Part shown: positions 44,101 to 51,751 of the stretch, piece after piece
Numbering within the stretch: the stretch's first letter is position 1
Layout: the number at the start of each line of letters is the position of its first letter
Translations under genes and position numbers: made by a program
Assembly (NCBI RefSeq): GCF_042926695.1
Contig: NZ_CP170642.1
Span: 2,486,856 to 2,550,855, forward strand
Direction of reading: 5' to 3'
DNA: 64,000 nucleotides
From: Lonepinella koalarum
GTDB taxonomy: Bacteria > Pseudomonadota > Gammaproteobacteria > Enterobacterales > Pasteurellaceae
The notes under the pieces: generated by a model
The model's database searches: none
Seen by the model: the letters and a program-made list of their open reading frames with translations, nothing else
What the model was told of the DNA's origin: nothing

Positions 44101-44189
44101 GCAGATTGTGTTGTCATTGGTGCCATAAATACCCGATTTTTCAGTGTTACGCCAGATGCTAGCGTTAATTGTTCAAAAGCAGTTGTCAT
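41157..44189 (-). CDS. Three-domain flavoprotein reductase: OYE + FMN_bind + fumarate-reductase-like FAD domain
   Basis: 1010 residues, no signal peptide. Domain 1 (about 1-345) is an Old Yellow Enzyme-type NADH:flavin oxidoreductase (EIHGANTYLIQQFFSP). Domain 2 (about 384-475) is FMN_bind with VVSGATES; Thr452 is the expected covalent FMN site. Domain 3 (about 503-1010) is FAD_binding_2 (VVIVGCGVAG near 505; GNVQGNRVAVEYP near the end). This order is known from cytosolic NADH-dependent fumarate/enoate reductases (Klebsiella, Vibrio). The Arg acid catalyst of Shewanella fumarate reductase is not conserved at KRFMNEEVPG (about 797-806), nor is the HHTMGG histidine, so fumarate is unlikely; substrate unknown. 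Confidence 0.9.
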   Translation of the reverse strand: MTTAFEQLTLASGVTLKNRVFMAPMTTQSADENGFVNDELVTYYRERAKDVGAIVVECGYVQRNGMAFPGGVGLSTDDHIAGLAKIAEAIKQQGSVPIMQIYHGGRMVRPELLPDGSVAIAPSAIAACRHGCVEPKALTVDEIDQLIVDFGLATERAIKAGFAGVEIHGANTYLIQQFFSPHSNRRDDQWGGDIEKRARFPLAIVDVVKSTVKKCLGDKPFVVGYRFSPEELEKPGINYDDTLFLLEKLAHKGLDYLHFSTGQAVQTSIIDLHDKQPLIDKLIQNRSETLAKIPVMGVGSIKQAKDLDNAFAHGFDLVSIGKAIIVEPRWLQKIKNGEEVLNFMHIEDCKARHVPETVWDIIGPSMEKEEKSYLNKQAPRKEFVPGTYVERFADFHGMVHVEVTLDRVSIQKIDVTGKSLAPGVTIDAFTEMARRIKEKDGTDDVDVVSGATESCQSVLEAVDRIIAKATGTKMSKNKLPELPWLPDELSVDESQIEENIETDVVIVGCGVAGTCAVRAAAEEGAKVVVIEKADSPQCRSGEYAIINGKVQARWGRDNFNVDEMVDRFMRECSYRIKRPIVSRWAKNCADVFDWFISAKPDMWICETQRSPVPDEHADFFLEPMEHPLPPHYNYKNEDYPTYPTSVHFVPSQAPMINANFQKALDTGNVDARFGHFVEKLLKDGDKVTGVIARNAATGKYVRIIAKRGVVLATGDYGSNKKMVDHYCPEISESGVKNIWLNRDVEGNLTNTGDGHKLGAQIGARIQQHHAPMTHNMGGPFGMAGGLGNNPFLFLNKHGKRFMNEEVPGQQLENQIEMQPDNICYQLFDNQWREQLAYMPAAHGTVSYYDNDEVKNHPKCSLSHIGDKEFQHEVDEGNVLVADTLPELLAQLDIDQETALKSIERYNQLAQAGYDEDFAKSPSRLFAINQGPFYAVRFVTTTMLTCLGGLESDEDSHTYDVDRNVIKGLYVAGNVQGNRVAVEYPICMKGVSHSMAMFYGYVAGKNCANQI

Positions 44190-44214
44190 ATATAAAATCC
44201 CCTTGATTTTTATG

Positions 44215-45555
44215 TTATTTGGTTAAGCCTAAGGCATTATCTAATAAAAGCGTAATCGCTAAACTGGCAGAATAACCGTCTTTAGGGCGTTCTGTAATCA
44301 CTTGCCCTGTATTCGCATTCATCCAGTTGTTAGCATGCCACACTCTGCCAACTGACCCCTGTACGATCAATGACGGCAACACTGGAATTGTTGCATCAAC
44401 GCTAAGTTGGTATTGATTTTTACGAGCATACCAGTTTTCATTACCAACATAGCTAGCCGTCATTGCACGTTGTTGTCCATTGCTTACTTTGGCCCAGTTA
44501 AAATTTAAACCATAGCTATCCATTGGACGGCTTTTAAATGGACCATTTAAAATCACCCCAGCACTCACAAAGCTAGACAATCCACCATTGTTAATATCAT
44601 CAAATGTTTTGGATAATGATGCGTAAGCACTTAATGTAGTGGCACTTGGCTGTTTTTCACTACCATCATCTAAACGCCAAAATAATTTTTTTATCCCCGC
44701 ATGCATACCTGTTACGCCACTAAGCTGTTTTTTATCTACCACTAAAGGATCGGCATCAACAAAACGATGCGTATTGTGGAAAAAAGTTAATTCCCAAGTC
44801 AATGGGTATTTGCTTTGACTATTTCGCCACTCTTCTGTGCGAGAAAGACCTGCTAACCATAAATTTCCTGTTGGATGTTTGCTATTCCAACCGTTATCCC
44901 AACCATTCGTGAATGGATAATCTGAGAATGTTCGCCAGCCACTTGCACTAAACTCTAAACTTGGCGTAAGTTTATAAGCTACCCGACCACCCCATGCAGA
45001 ATAAATCACTGGGCTAAATGCGGCGGTTTTGTGCAATAAAGGATTTACACAACTAAATTCAAAATTACACAAAGATTTGCCGTAATAAAACCCGGGATTA
45101 CTTCTACCCACTTCAATAGACAAACGATCATCAAACAGTTTTTGTTCATAGGTCAATTTTGTTAAATGAGCAACTTTAGGGATATAAGGTGGGGGATTAC
45201 CCACTAAAATATCGCCCGCTTGAGAGCCAAAATTGAAGTTTTTGTGATAAGGTGCCCAAGCATAGGAAAAATGGAAATTACCGCCTTTGATAGATGCTAA
45301 TTTTTGTAAATCTGCATCAAATCCAGCCATCACAATAACAAGCTGTTCATTTTTCCCTTTCTGGATACCCATATCAAAGTTATCAAAATAGAGATAAGAT
45401 GACATTAAGTGCGGTTTAATTCCGTGCTGTTCTAGCCAATTCCCCACATCGCTTAATGGTTTTTGAGATTCCGTTTCGGCTTGAGCTGTGATTGCTCCCA
45501 ACGTTATTACTGAACAGCATAATCCTTGCATTAATTTAGAATGATTGATTTTCAT
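44215..45555 (-). CDS. OprB-like outer-membrane porin
   Basis: 446 residues. Signal peptide about 1-26 (ends AQA). The mature chain is rich in alternating beta-strands and aromatics, with LTYEQKLFDDRLSIEVGRS and FCSF-like CNFEFSCVNP, features of OprB-type carbohydrate-selective porins, and a terminal hydrophobic strand. I expect a 16-18 strand outer-membrane channel. It lies between an MFS gene (9 bp upstream) and the reductase (25 bp downstream), so it probably admits the operon's substrate, which may be a glycoside or organic acid. A USS is at 45417-45425. Confidence 0.65.
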   Translation of the reverse strand: MKINHSKLMQGLCCSVITLGAITAQAETESQKPLSDVGNWLEQHGIKPHLMSSYLYFDNFDMGIQKGKNEQLVIVMAGFDADLQKLASIKGGNFHFSYAWAPYHKNFNFGSQAGDILVGNPPPYIPKVAHLTKLTYEQKLFDDRLSIEVGRSNPGFYYGKSLCNFEFSCVNPLLHKTAAFSPVIYSAWGGRVAYKLTPSLEFSASGWRTFSDYPFTNGWDNGWNSKHPTGNLWLAGLSRTEEWRNSQSKYPLTWELTFFHNTHRFVDADPLVVDKKQLSGVTGMHAGIKKLFWRLDDGSEKQPSATTLSAYASLSKTFDDINNGGLSSFVSAGVILNGPFKSRPMDSYGLNFNWAKVSNGQQRAMTASYVGNENWYARKNQYQLSVDATIPVLPSLIVQGSVGRVWHANNWMNANTGQVITERPKDGYSASLAITLLLDNALGLTK

Positions 45556-45564
45556 AACAACCCC

Positions 45565-46764
45565 TTAGTTATTTTTTACTTTTAATTTAAACCCAACAAG
45601 ACCACCGATAATAGATACGGTAATCATGGCAATAAATGAGGAACTGTAAGTACCTAATGTGCTTAGCAACAAGGCACAGGCATAAGGTGATAAAATACCT
45701 GCGGCAAAATTAAACATCATGGTGAAACCAGATACTTTACCAATCACTTCTTTTGGATAGGTTCTTGCAATGAAAGAGAGTGTGATTGGTGAAATGAAAC
45801 TTTGGAATAAACCTAGAATAAGTAAACAAATAATTAATCCGGCAGTTTCGGTGTATTGTGTAATAACAAAACTAAAAATTGCGGAAATTAAGAAACAGAC
45901 TAAAATAACTAAGTTATCCTTTTGTCCTTTTAGCCAAATACCTGCAACAGCACCACCGAGTGGTGAACCGATGGCATAGGCAATAGAATAGTAGAACATT
46001 AAGTCTGCTCCGTGAATTTGCCCTAAACCTAATTCCGTACCAATAAAACCAGCTCCCACAGAGTTTACGGATTGTTGTAGCCAAGTACTACAAAATAGAC
46101 TAACAACACCGATGAGAACTAATGGTTGTAAGAGTTTAAATTCAGTAGCTGTTTGTTGCATCGGAGATGGTACATCAAGCTCAACTGGTTCTAATTTCGG
46201 ACAGAAAATCACAATTAAAGTAAGGACAATACCGGTTAAATTAATTAAAGAAAGATAATAGAAAACGGTTCCCCAATCTTCCACATAAGTCACTAAACGA
46301 GGAACTAACACAAAGCCAATCGCAATCCCGATAGAGACTGCCATACCTTGCAAACCTGTTACTATGCCATGTTCATTTTGTTTAAACCATTGTCTTGCCA
46401 CAAGCGTAATGGACACCATAATCGGTCCTGTACCTAAACCTTGAAATGCACGGCTCAAGAAAATGCCCCACACTTCATTGCCTAGATTGGCCATCACCAC
46501 GTTACCGCAGATAACCAGTGCCAAACAAAGCACATAAATTTTCGTTACGCCAAATTTATCTACCAAAATACCGCCAGCCATCACGGATAATACGATAAAT
46601 AAATTAAACGTACTCATTGATGCGGTAATAATAGTCGGTGGAGCAAGATGAGAAGAAGATGAAATACTGTCAACAATGGTAACTGGTGCAATGAGAATTA
46701 ATGACGTTGATGCGGTGACAATAAACATCACAAATAACACGAACCATCTAAATTTGGAATACAT
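45565..46764 (-). CDS. MFS transporter, OxlT-like, first gene of reductase operon
   Basis: 399 residues, twelve predicted membrane helices. MFS loop GGILVDKFGVTKIY between helices 2 and 3. It resembles oxalate/formate-antiporter-like and monocarboxylate MFS proteins, but no specific substrate motif is recognised. The first gene of the minus-strand operon, so the likely importer, or an antiporter exchanging substrate for product. Confidence 0.8.
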   Translation of the reverse strand: MYSKFRWFVLFVMFIVTASTSLILIAPVTIVDSISSSSHLAPPTIITASMSTFNLFIVLSVMAGGILVDKFGVTKIYVLCLALVICGNVVMANLGNEVWGIFLSRAFQGLGTGPIMVSITLVARQWFKQNEHGIVTGLQGMAVSIGIAIGFVLVPRLVTYVEDWGTVFYYLSLINLTGIVLTLIVIFCPKLEPVELDVPSPMQQTATEFKLLQPLVLIGVVSLFCSTWLQQSVNSVGAGFIGTELGLGQIHGADLMFYYSIAYAIGSPLGGAVAGIWLKGQKDNLVILVCFLISAIFSFVITQYTETAGLIICLLILGLFQSFISPITLSFIARTYPKEVIGKVSGFTMMFNFAAGILSPYACALLLSTLGTYSSSFIAMITVSIIGGLVGFKLKVKNN

Positions 46765-47159
46765 AAATAACTCCTTTGTTAGTGCTTATGGGAATGAGAA
46801 AAGTGTCGATATGAACTACTTGTTATTTTTCGTACGATATAACTATGCTGTAGAGCAAGAGAAAGTGGAAATGTGATTTCTGTAAATGGTTATTTATTTT
46901 TTGCATAACTAAAAACAGCTTAATTGAGATGTTTAATTGAGATGTTCAATAGGGTGTTTTTATCGCGGACGATTAAGTAAGTTGCCAGTTACATTTCTTC
47001 AATACTTTTCCGTATCAATACGGAAAATTTCGCTATGTACATTTTGGCTTAAATAATTATGATAATAACTAGACATTTCATTTTTAAGCGACAACAACGC
47101 AGGTAGAACTGAAACAGTTATCGGTTCTGATTGTTCATCAATTTATTGGGGAGAATATT
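46765..47159. promoter_or_regulatory. Divergent control region between reductase operon and PTS operon
   Basis: 395 bp without a gene, divergent promoters expected. It holds a 12-bp direct repeat TTAATTGAGATG at 46920-46931 and 46933-46944 (13-bp period), a 22-bp palindrome at 47006-47027, a weak CRP-like TGTGA half-site at 46872-46876 and a candidate -10 GATAAT at 47061-47066 for bglA. No obvious FNR site was found; TTGA-N5-TCAA at 46937-46949 is one base short of the FNR spacing. Confidence 0.6.
47006..47027. promoter_or_regulatory. 22-bp palindromic operator
   Basis: TTTTCCGTAT/ATACGGAAAA with a 2-bp centre, perfect dyad. Its centre is about 56 bp before the predicted PTS-operon start, a position suited to activation by the PRD regulator at 48930. 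Could also serve the opposite operon. Confidence 0.6.
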
Positions 47160-48584
47160 ATGTTAGCAAAAAATTTCCTATGGGGTGGGGCAGTAGCCGC
47201 CCATCAATTGGAAGGTGGCTGGAAAGAAGGGAACAAAGGATTAAGTGTTGCCGATGTGATGACCGCTGGAGCCCATGGTGTAGAACGTGAAATTACCGAT
47301 GGTGTGTTACCTGGTAAATATTATCCAAACCATGAAGCCATCGATTTTTATCATCGCTATAAAGAAGATATTGCCCTGTTTGCGGAAATGGGGTTTAAAT
47401 GTTTTCGTACGTCGATTGCTTGGACAAGAATATTTCCGAAAGGCGATGAACTTGAGCCCAATGAAGCGGGATTACAATTTTATGATGCGTTGTTTGATGA
47501 ATGTTTAAAGAATGGCATAGAACCGGTGATTACGCTCTCTCATTTCGAAATTCCCTATCATTTAGTCACCCAATATGGTGGTTTTCGTAATCGTAAGTTA
47601 ATTGACTTTTTTGAGCGTTTTGCACGGGTTTGTTTTGAGCGTTTTCATCAAAAAGTGAAATATTGGATGACTTTTAATGAAATTAATAATCAAGCCAATT
47701 TTAATCGTGACTTTACTACTTTCACCAATTCTGGCTTAGTGTTTAACGACGGAGATAATCGTGAAGCTATTATGTATCAAGCCGCACATTATGAATTGGT
47801 AGCCAGTGCTCGTGCGGTGAAAATTGCTCATGAAATTAATCCTGCACTAAAAGTGGGCTGTATGATTCAATTTAGCCCTATTTACCCTGCTACTTGCCGC
47901 CCGGAAGATGTGTTGATGTCACAAAAATCCATGCAAAAACGCTTTTATTTTGCTGATGTACATAGTTTTGGGCGTTATCCGAAACACATTACTGAATATT
48001 GGACAAGAAAAAATATTGTTATTGATTTTACTGAGCAAGATCAAGCGGATCTGTTGGCAGGTACCGTAGATTATATAGGCTTTAGTTATTATATGTCTTT
48101 CGTTACCCAATATAATCCTGATAACCCTTATTTTGATTACGGCGAAGAGACGGATTTCGTGCAAAATGATTTTGTGCCACGTTCCGATTGGGGCTGGCAG
48201 ATTGATCCCGTAGGCTTGCGGTATTCGTTAAATTACCTCACTGATACCTATCGTTTGCCATTGTTTATTGTAGAAAATGGTTTCGGAGCGATTGATGAAC
48301 CGAGTGATGATGGTATGGTACATGATGATTATCGTATTGATTATTTAAAAGCGCATATTGAGCAAATGAAAAAAGCGGTGGACGAAGACGGTGTCGTATT
48401 AATGGGATATACTCCTTGGGGTTGTATTGATTTAGTTTCTGCCGGCACGGGTGAGATGAAAAAACGCTATGGTTTTATTTATGTGGATAAAGACAATCAG
48501 GGCAACGGTAGTCTTGCTCGTTCTCGTAAAAAATCATTTTATTGGTATCAACAGGTTATTCAAACAAATGGTGAACAATTATAA
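47160..48584 (+). CDS. bglA: 6-phospho-beta-glucosidase (GH1), copy 1
   Basis: 474 residues, glycosyl hydrolase family 1. N-terminal NFLWGGAVAAHQLEGGW, acid/base Glu in YWMTFNEIN (about 175) and nucleophile Glu in FIVENGFGAID (about 373). The late SAGTGEMKKRYGFIYVD segment with Ser/Lys/Tyr is the phosphate-binding signature of 6-phospho-glycosidases. Hydrolyses PTS-imported, 6-phosphorylated beta-glucosides. GGGGAG ribosome site. A second, diverged copy is at 53145. Confidence 0.94.
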   Translation: MLAKNFLWGGAVAAHQLEGGWKEGNKGLSVADVMTAGAHGVEREITDGVLPGKYYPNHEAIDFYHRYKEDIALFAEMGFKCFRTSIAWTRIFPKGDELEPNEAGLQFYDALFDECLKNGIEPVITLSHFEIPYHLVTQYGGFRNRKLIDFFERFARVCFERFHQKVKYWMTFNEINNQANFNRDFTTFTNSGLVFNDGDNREAIMYQAAHYELVASARAVKIAHEINPALKVGCMIQFSPIYPATCRPEDVLMSQKSMQKRFYFADVHSFGRYPKHITEYWTRKNIVIDFTEQDQADLLAGTVDYIGFSYYMSFVTQYNPDNPYFDYGEETDFVQNDFVPRSDWGWQIDPVGLRYSLNYLTDTYRLPLFIVENGFGAIDEPSDDGMVHDDYRIDYLKAHIEQMKKAVDEDGVVLMGYTPWGCIDLVSAGTGEMKKRYGFIYVDKDNQGNGSLARSRKKSFYWYQQVIQTNGEQL

Positions 48585-48594
48585 GGAGAGTTGT

Positions 48595-48909
48595 ATGAAA
48601 AAAGCATTAATTATTTGTGCCGCGGGCATGTCTTCTTCGTTAATGGCAAAAAAAACCACGGATTTTTTAAAATCCAAAGAACATGATATTAGCATTGATG
48701 CGGTATCTGCTACTGAAGGGCAAAAAGCCATTGAATCTGGGGCGTTTGATTTGTATTTAATCAGTCCGCAAACAAAAATGTATTTGGCGAAATTTACTGA
48801 ACTCGGGCAAAAAGTAGGTAAACCTGTGGAAAGTATTCCACCACAGGCCTATGTACCCATTCCTATGGGCGTTGAGAAATTAGCCAATTTGGTGTTGGAA
48901 AAAATCTAG
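48595..48909 (+). CDS. PTS lactose/cellobiose-type EIIB
   Basis: 104 residues from the ATG at 48595, with AAGGAG 6 nt upstream; longer frames overlap bglA and are rejected. Phosphocysteine Cys8 in LIICAAGMSS. Accepts phosphate from EIIA and passes it to the sugar at EIIC. Corresponds to celA of S. mutans or chbB of E. coli. 10 bp after bglA. Confidence 0.94.
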   Translation: MKKALIICAAGMSSSLMAKKTTDFLKSKEHDISIDAVSATEGQKAIESGAFDLYLISPQTKMYLAKFTELGQKVGKPVESIPPQAYVPIPMGVEKLANLVLEKI

Positions 48910-48929
48910 CCTAAGCAAAGGGGTAGGGT

Positions 48930-50906
48930 ATGTTTAATAAAAAAGAAATTGCCATTTTGCAATATTTATTCGACAACCAAGATCGCTTTGTCACTAGTGA
49001 GCAATTGGGATTGCAGTTAAATTGCTCTGACCGTACCATACGTCATTATATTAAAAGCCTTAATTCGGAATTGCCCCAATACGGGGCAAGTTTGCTGGCA
49101 AAACAAGGAAATGGCTATCAATTACAGATTGAAAATCTCGATCAATTTAGACCGCAGTTACAGCTTAGCCGTCCGCGTAGAGCAATTGAAAACAAGCAGG
49201 ATCGGCAAAAATATATTTTACAACAACTTTGTTTTAATCAACCGCATATTTTATTTGATCGGCTTGAACAAGAGCTGTTTGTCAGTCGTTCGACCTTGTC
49301 GGCGGATTTTAAAGAAATCAGTGATCTGATTAAACCCTATCAATTAATTTTACGAAGTAAAGCCAATCAAGGAGTAAGCATTCAGGGCAGTGAACAAAAT
49401 TACCGCAGTTTTATCATGGATTATTTCTTTAAGGAAAATTTCGGTGATGCCATTAATCGTTATATTGGTAACGCTATTTTTGTCGATGAAATTCGTTTTG
49501 AACAGTTACTACAAATTATTTTAGAAGAATGTCGCAAAGGTAAATTGTATTTGGCAGATTTTATGTTACAAAATTTAGCTTTGCATATTTTATTGGCAAT
49601 TAAGCGGATTAAAACAGGGCATAAACTGAATATTAACCTTGATCAACATGAATTAAACGAACATGTCAATGAAAGTCGAGTGGCAGAAAATATTATTGCT
49701 AGAATTAAAGCGGAAAATCATGTGAGCATGCCACAAAGTGAAATTGATTATATTACTTTGCAGTTACTCGCCAAAGGCAAACGCCATTCTTCTCAGCTTT
49801 CTGAGCAAGCTCAACAACAAGCAGAAATTAAACGACGGATTGAACAAATTGAGCAAGCCTTACAAGTTCAATTACAAGATGATGAAAGCTTATTGCAAGC
49901 TATTTCGCAGCATTTGCAGTTACTCATCACAAGACTAAAAAATCATATCACATTGGAGAATCCCCTTTGTCAAGAAATTAAGCAAAATTACCAAGGGATT
50001 TTTCAATTAGTGCGGTCAAATTTTGCCGAGTTTCCAGCATTTGACGGCATGGAAGTCAGTGATGATGAATATTCCTATTTAACCTTGCATATTCTCGGTG
50101 CTATTGAGCGTTATCAAAATAAGAAAAAATTAAATGTACTGGTAGTTTGCGCTACGGGCTATAGCGCGGCACAATTTATTAAAAATCGCCTTGCCTACGA
50201 GTTTAATGACAGCCTGAATATTAAAGATGTGGTGAGTTATTATGAATTAAGCGATCAGGTGTTGGCAGGTATTGATTTTATTGTATCTTCAGTGGATTTG
50301 TCTAATTTGGTATTTAAAGTACCGGTGATCCATTCTAGTATTTTTCTTAAAAATGAAGAATTTGAGAAAATTAGACAACTTATTAAACAGCTTAAAACCC
50401 ATGATGTGCCGTTTGATCCTATTTTACCGACAGATTCGCTTAATCAGAATAAGCAAGACTTATTATTACGTTTTTTCCGCCCTGATTATTTTCTGCTCGG
50501 TGAACAAGGGATCAGTAAAAAGCAACTTATCGGACAACTTATTGATCGTTGTGCTGGGCAGGAAAATGAAAAATATGTGCGCCGTATGCGTGAGCAAATT
50601 CAGCAACGAGAAAATTTAAGTTCAGTGGCATTTAGCCCTTATCTTGCAGTGCCACATCCGATAAAACCCGTGGGCGAACAATGTAAAATTGCCGTGGGAC
50701 TTGTGCCAAAAGGATTAGTTTGGGATGAAATGCATCCCCATATTCAGCTAGTATTTTTAATTTCACCATCACAATATGGCAATGCAGATCTAAAGGTTAT
50801 TACCTCTGCCATGGTGAAATTAAGTGAGGATGAACGAGCCCAGCAAAAAATGGCACAATGCCAAGATTTCGATCAATTTATTCAACTTTTTTCATCATTT
50901 ATCTAG
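48930..50906 (+). CDS. PRD-containing PTS-controlled transcription activator (LicR/CelR type)
   Basis: 658 residues. Two N-terminal helix-turn-helix domains (about 1-60 and 85-165), two PTS regulation domains with His219 (LALHILLAIKR) and His387 (LTLHILGAIER), an EIIB-like domain with Cys407 (VVCATGYSAAQ) and an EIIA domain with His576 (AVPHPIKP). This is the DNA-binding activator type (LicR, CelR, ManR), not an RNA antiterminator. PTS phosphorylation of these residues would report sugar supply. It sits inside the operon it probably controls, after EIIB, as celR does in S. mutans. Confidence 0.92.
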   Translation: MFNKKEIAILQYLFDNQDRFVTSEQLGLQLNCSDRTIRHYIKSLNSELPQYGASLLAKQGNGYQLQIENLDQFRPQLQLSRPRRAIENKQDRQKYILQQLCFNQPHILFDRLEQELFVSRSTLSADFKEISDLIKPYQLILRSKANQGVSIQGSEQNYRSFIMDYFFKENFGDAINRYIGNAIFVDEIRFEQLLQIILEECRKGKLYLADFMLQNLALHILLAIKRIKTGHKLNINLDQHELNEHVNESRVAENIIARIKAENHVSMPQSEIDYITLQLLAKGKRHSSQLSEQAQQQAEIKRRIEQIEQALQVQLQDDESLLQAISQHLQLLITRLKNHITLENPLCQEIKQNYQGIFQLVRSNFAEFPAFDGMEVSDDEYSYLTLHILGAIERYQNKKKLNVLVVCATGYSAAQFIKNRLAYEFNDSLNIKDVVSYYELSDQVLAGIDFIVSSVDLSNLVFKVPVIHSSIFLKNEEFEKIRQLIKQLKTHDVPFDPILPTDSLNQNKQDLLLRFFRPDYFLLGEQGISKKQLIGQLIDRCAGQENEKYVRRMREQIQQRENLSSVAFSPYLAVPHPIKPVGEQCKIAVGLVPKGLVWDEMHPHIQLVFLISPSQYGNADLKVITSAMVKLSEDERAQQKMAQCQDFDQFIQLFSSFI

Positions 50907-50916
50907 GAGTATCCAC

Positions 50917-51255
50917 ATGGAACAACAAACTATGTCGCAAGAAGATCTACAGGTGGTCGCTTTTGAAATTATTGTCCACAGTGGCGATGCCCGCAGTCTT
51001 ATTCATCAAGCCCTGAGTTTAATGAAACAAGGGGAATTTAGCCAAGCACAATGCCAGTTAGATGAAGCCAATAAAAATTTATTGGAAGCACATAAATCGC
51101 AAACAAGTCTGTTAAAAGACTATGCCTGCGGTACGGTGATCAACATGGAAATTATTATGGTGCATGCACAAGACCATTTAATGTCAACCATGTTATTACA
51201 TGAAATCGCCCTTGAATTTTTAGCATTGCATCAAAAAATAGCGGAGCAGGTATAG
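50917..51255 (+). CDS. PTS lactose/cellobiose-type EIIA
   Basis: 112 residues from ATG 50917, following TAGGAG; the longer frame is a shadow of the regulator gene. Helical trimer-type EIIA with the active His in MVHAQDHLMS (His83; His87 also conserved) and N-terminal LQVVAFEIIVHSGDARS. Takes phosphate from HPr. Equivalent to S. mutans celB. Confidence 0.94.
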   Translation: MEQQTMSQEDLQVVAFEIIVHSGDARSLIHQALSLMKQGEFSQAQCQLDEANKNLLEAHKSQTSLLKDYACGTVINMEIIMVHAQDHLMSTMLLHEIALEFLALHQKIAEQV

Positions 51256-51256
51256 T

Positions 51257-51751
51257 ATGTCAACGCTTTCCCATCGCCAACAAATGACCTTGCGATCGTT
51301 ATATTTCAATCGCTTTTTATGGGTACGTTATGCGGCAGCCTTGTTATTTTTTACCACGTTATTATGGACTTGTGCCATGTGGTTATCACAAGCCAGCCTA
51401 TTGGTCATACCTGCGGTGTTGTTATTGTTACTTGGCACGGCCTATGTGGAACAAGTCAGACTTTATTATCGCCATAATGCTCAAGCCCCTTGGACGTACG
51501 CTATTTTTAAACTGCTTTTAATCAGTCATGTAGGGTTATTGGGTTTGTTGTTTACGCCCTATGCCAAGGCATTATTCCCTTTTGTTCGAGATCCACACAG
51601 CATTGTATTGGTGGGATATATGGGGATTGCTATTTTGTTGATAAGTGGGGTATTGCGAAAACTATACCGTATCCGCACTAACCAAGACAGCCATTATCAT
51701 CATATTATAGCGTACCAAAAACAACTCAACTTAAAAGGAGATTCCCGATGA
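51257..51751 (+). CDS. CelX-like small membrane protein of unknown function
   Basis: 164 residues with four hydrophobic helices (about 27-44, 48-62, 82-102, 117-134), positive-rich N-terminus and a His/Gln-rich tail. It starts 1 nt after EIIA and overlaps EIIC by 4 nt (ATGA), so it is tightly coupled. The operon position equals that of celX in S. mutans, a gene of unknown function. I recognise no domain; it may aid EIIC assembly or act as a membrane-bound modulator, both speculative. Confidence 0.8.
   Translation: MSTLSHRQQMTLRSLYFNRFLWVRYAAALLFFTTLLWTCAMWLSQASLLVIPAVLLLLLGTAYVEQVRLYYRHNAQAPWTYAIFKLLLISHVGLLGLLFTPYAKALFPFVRDPHSIVLVGYMGIAILLISGVLRKLYRIRTNQDSHYHHIIAYQKQLNLKGDSR

Noticed and set aside
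46937..46949. Possible FNR site for the reductase operon
   Set aside because: TTGA and TCAA are 5 bp apart, whereas FNR needs 6 with TTGAT/ATCAA.
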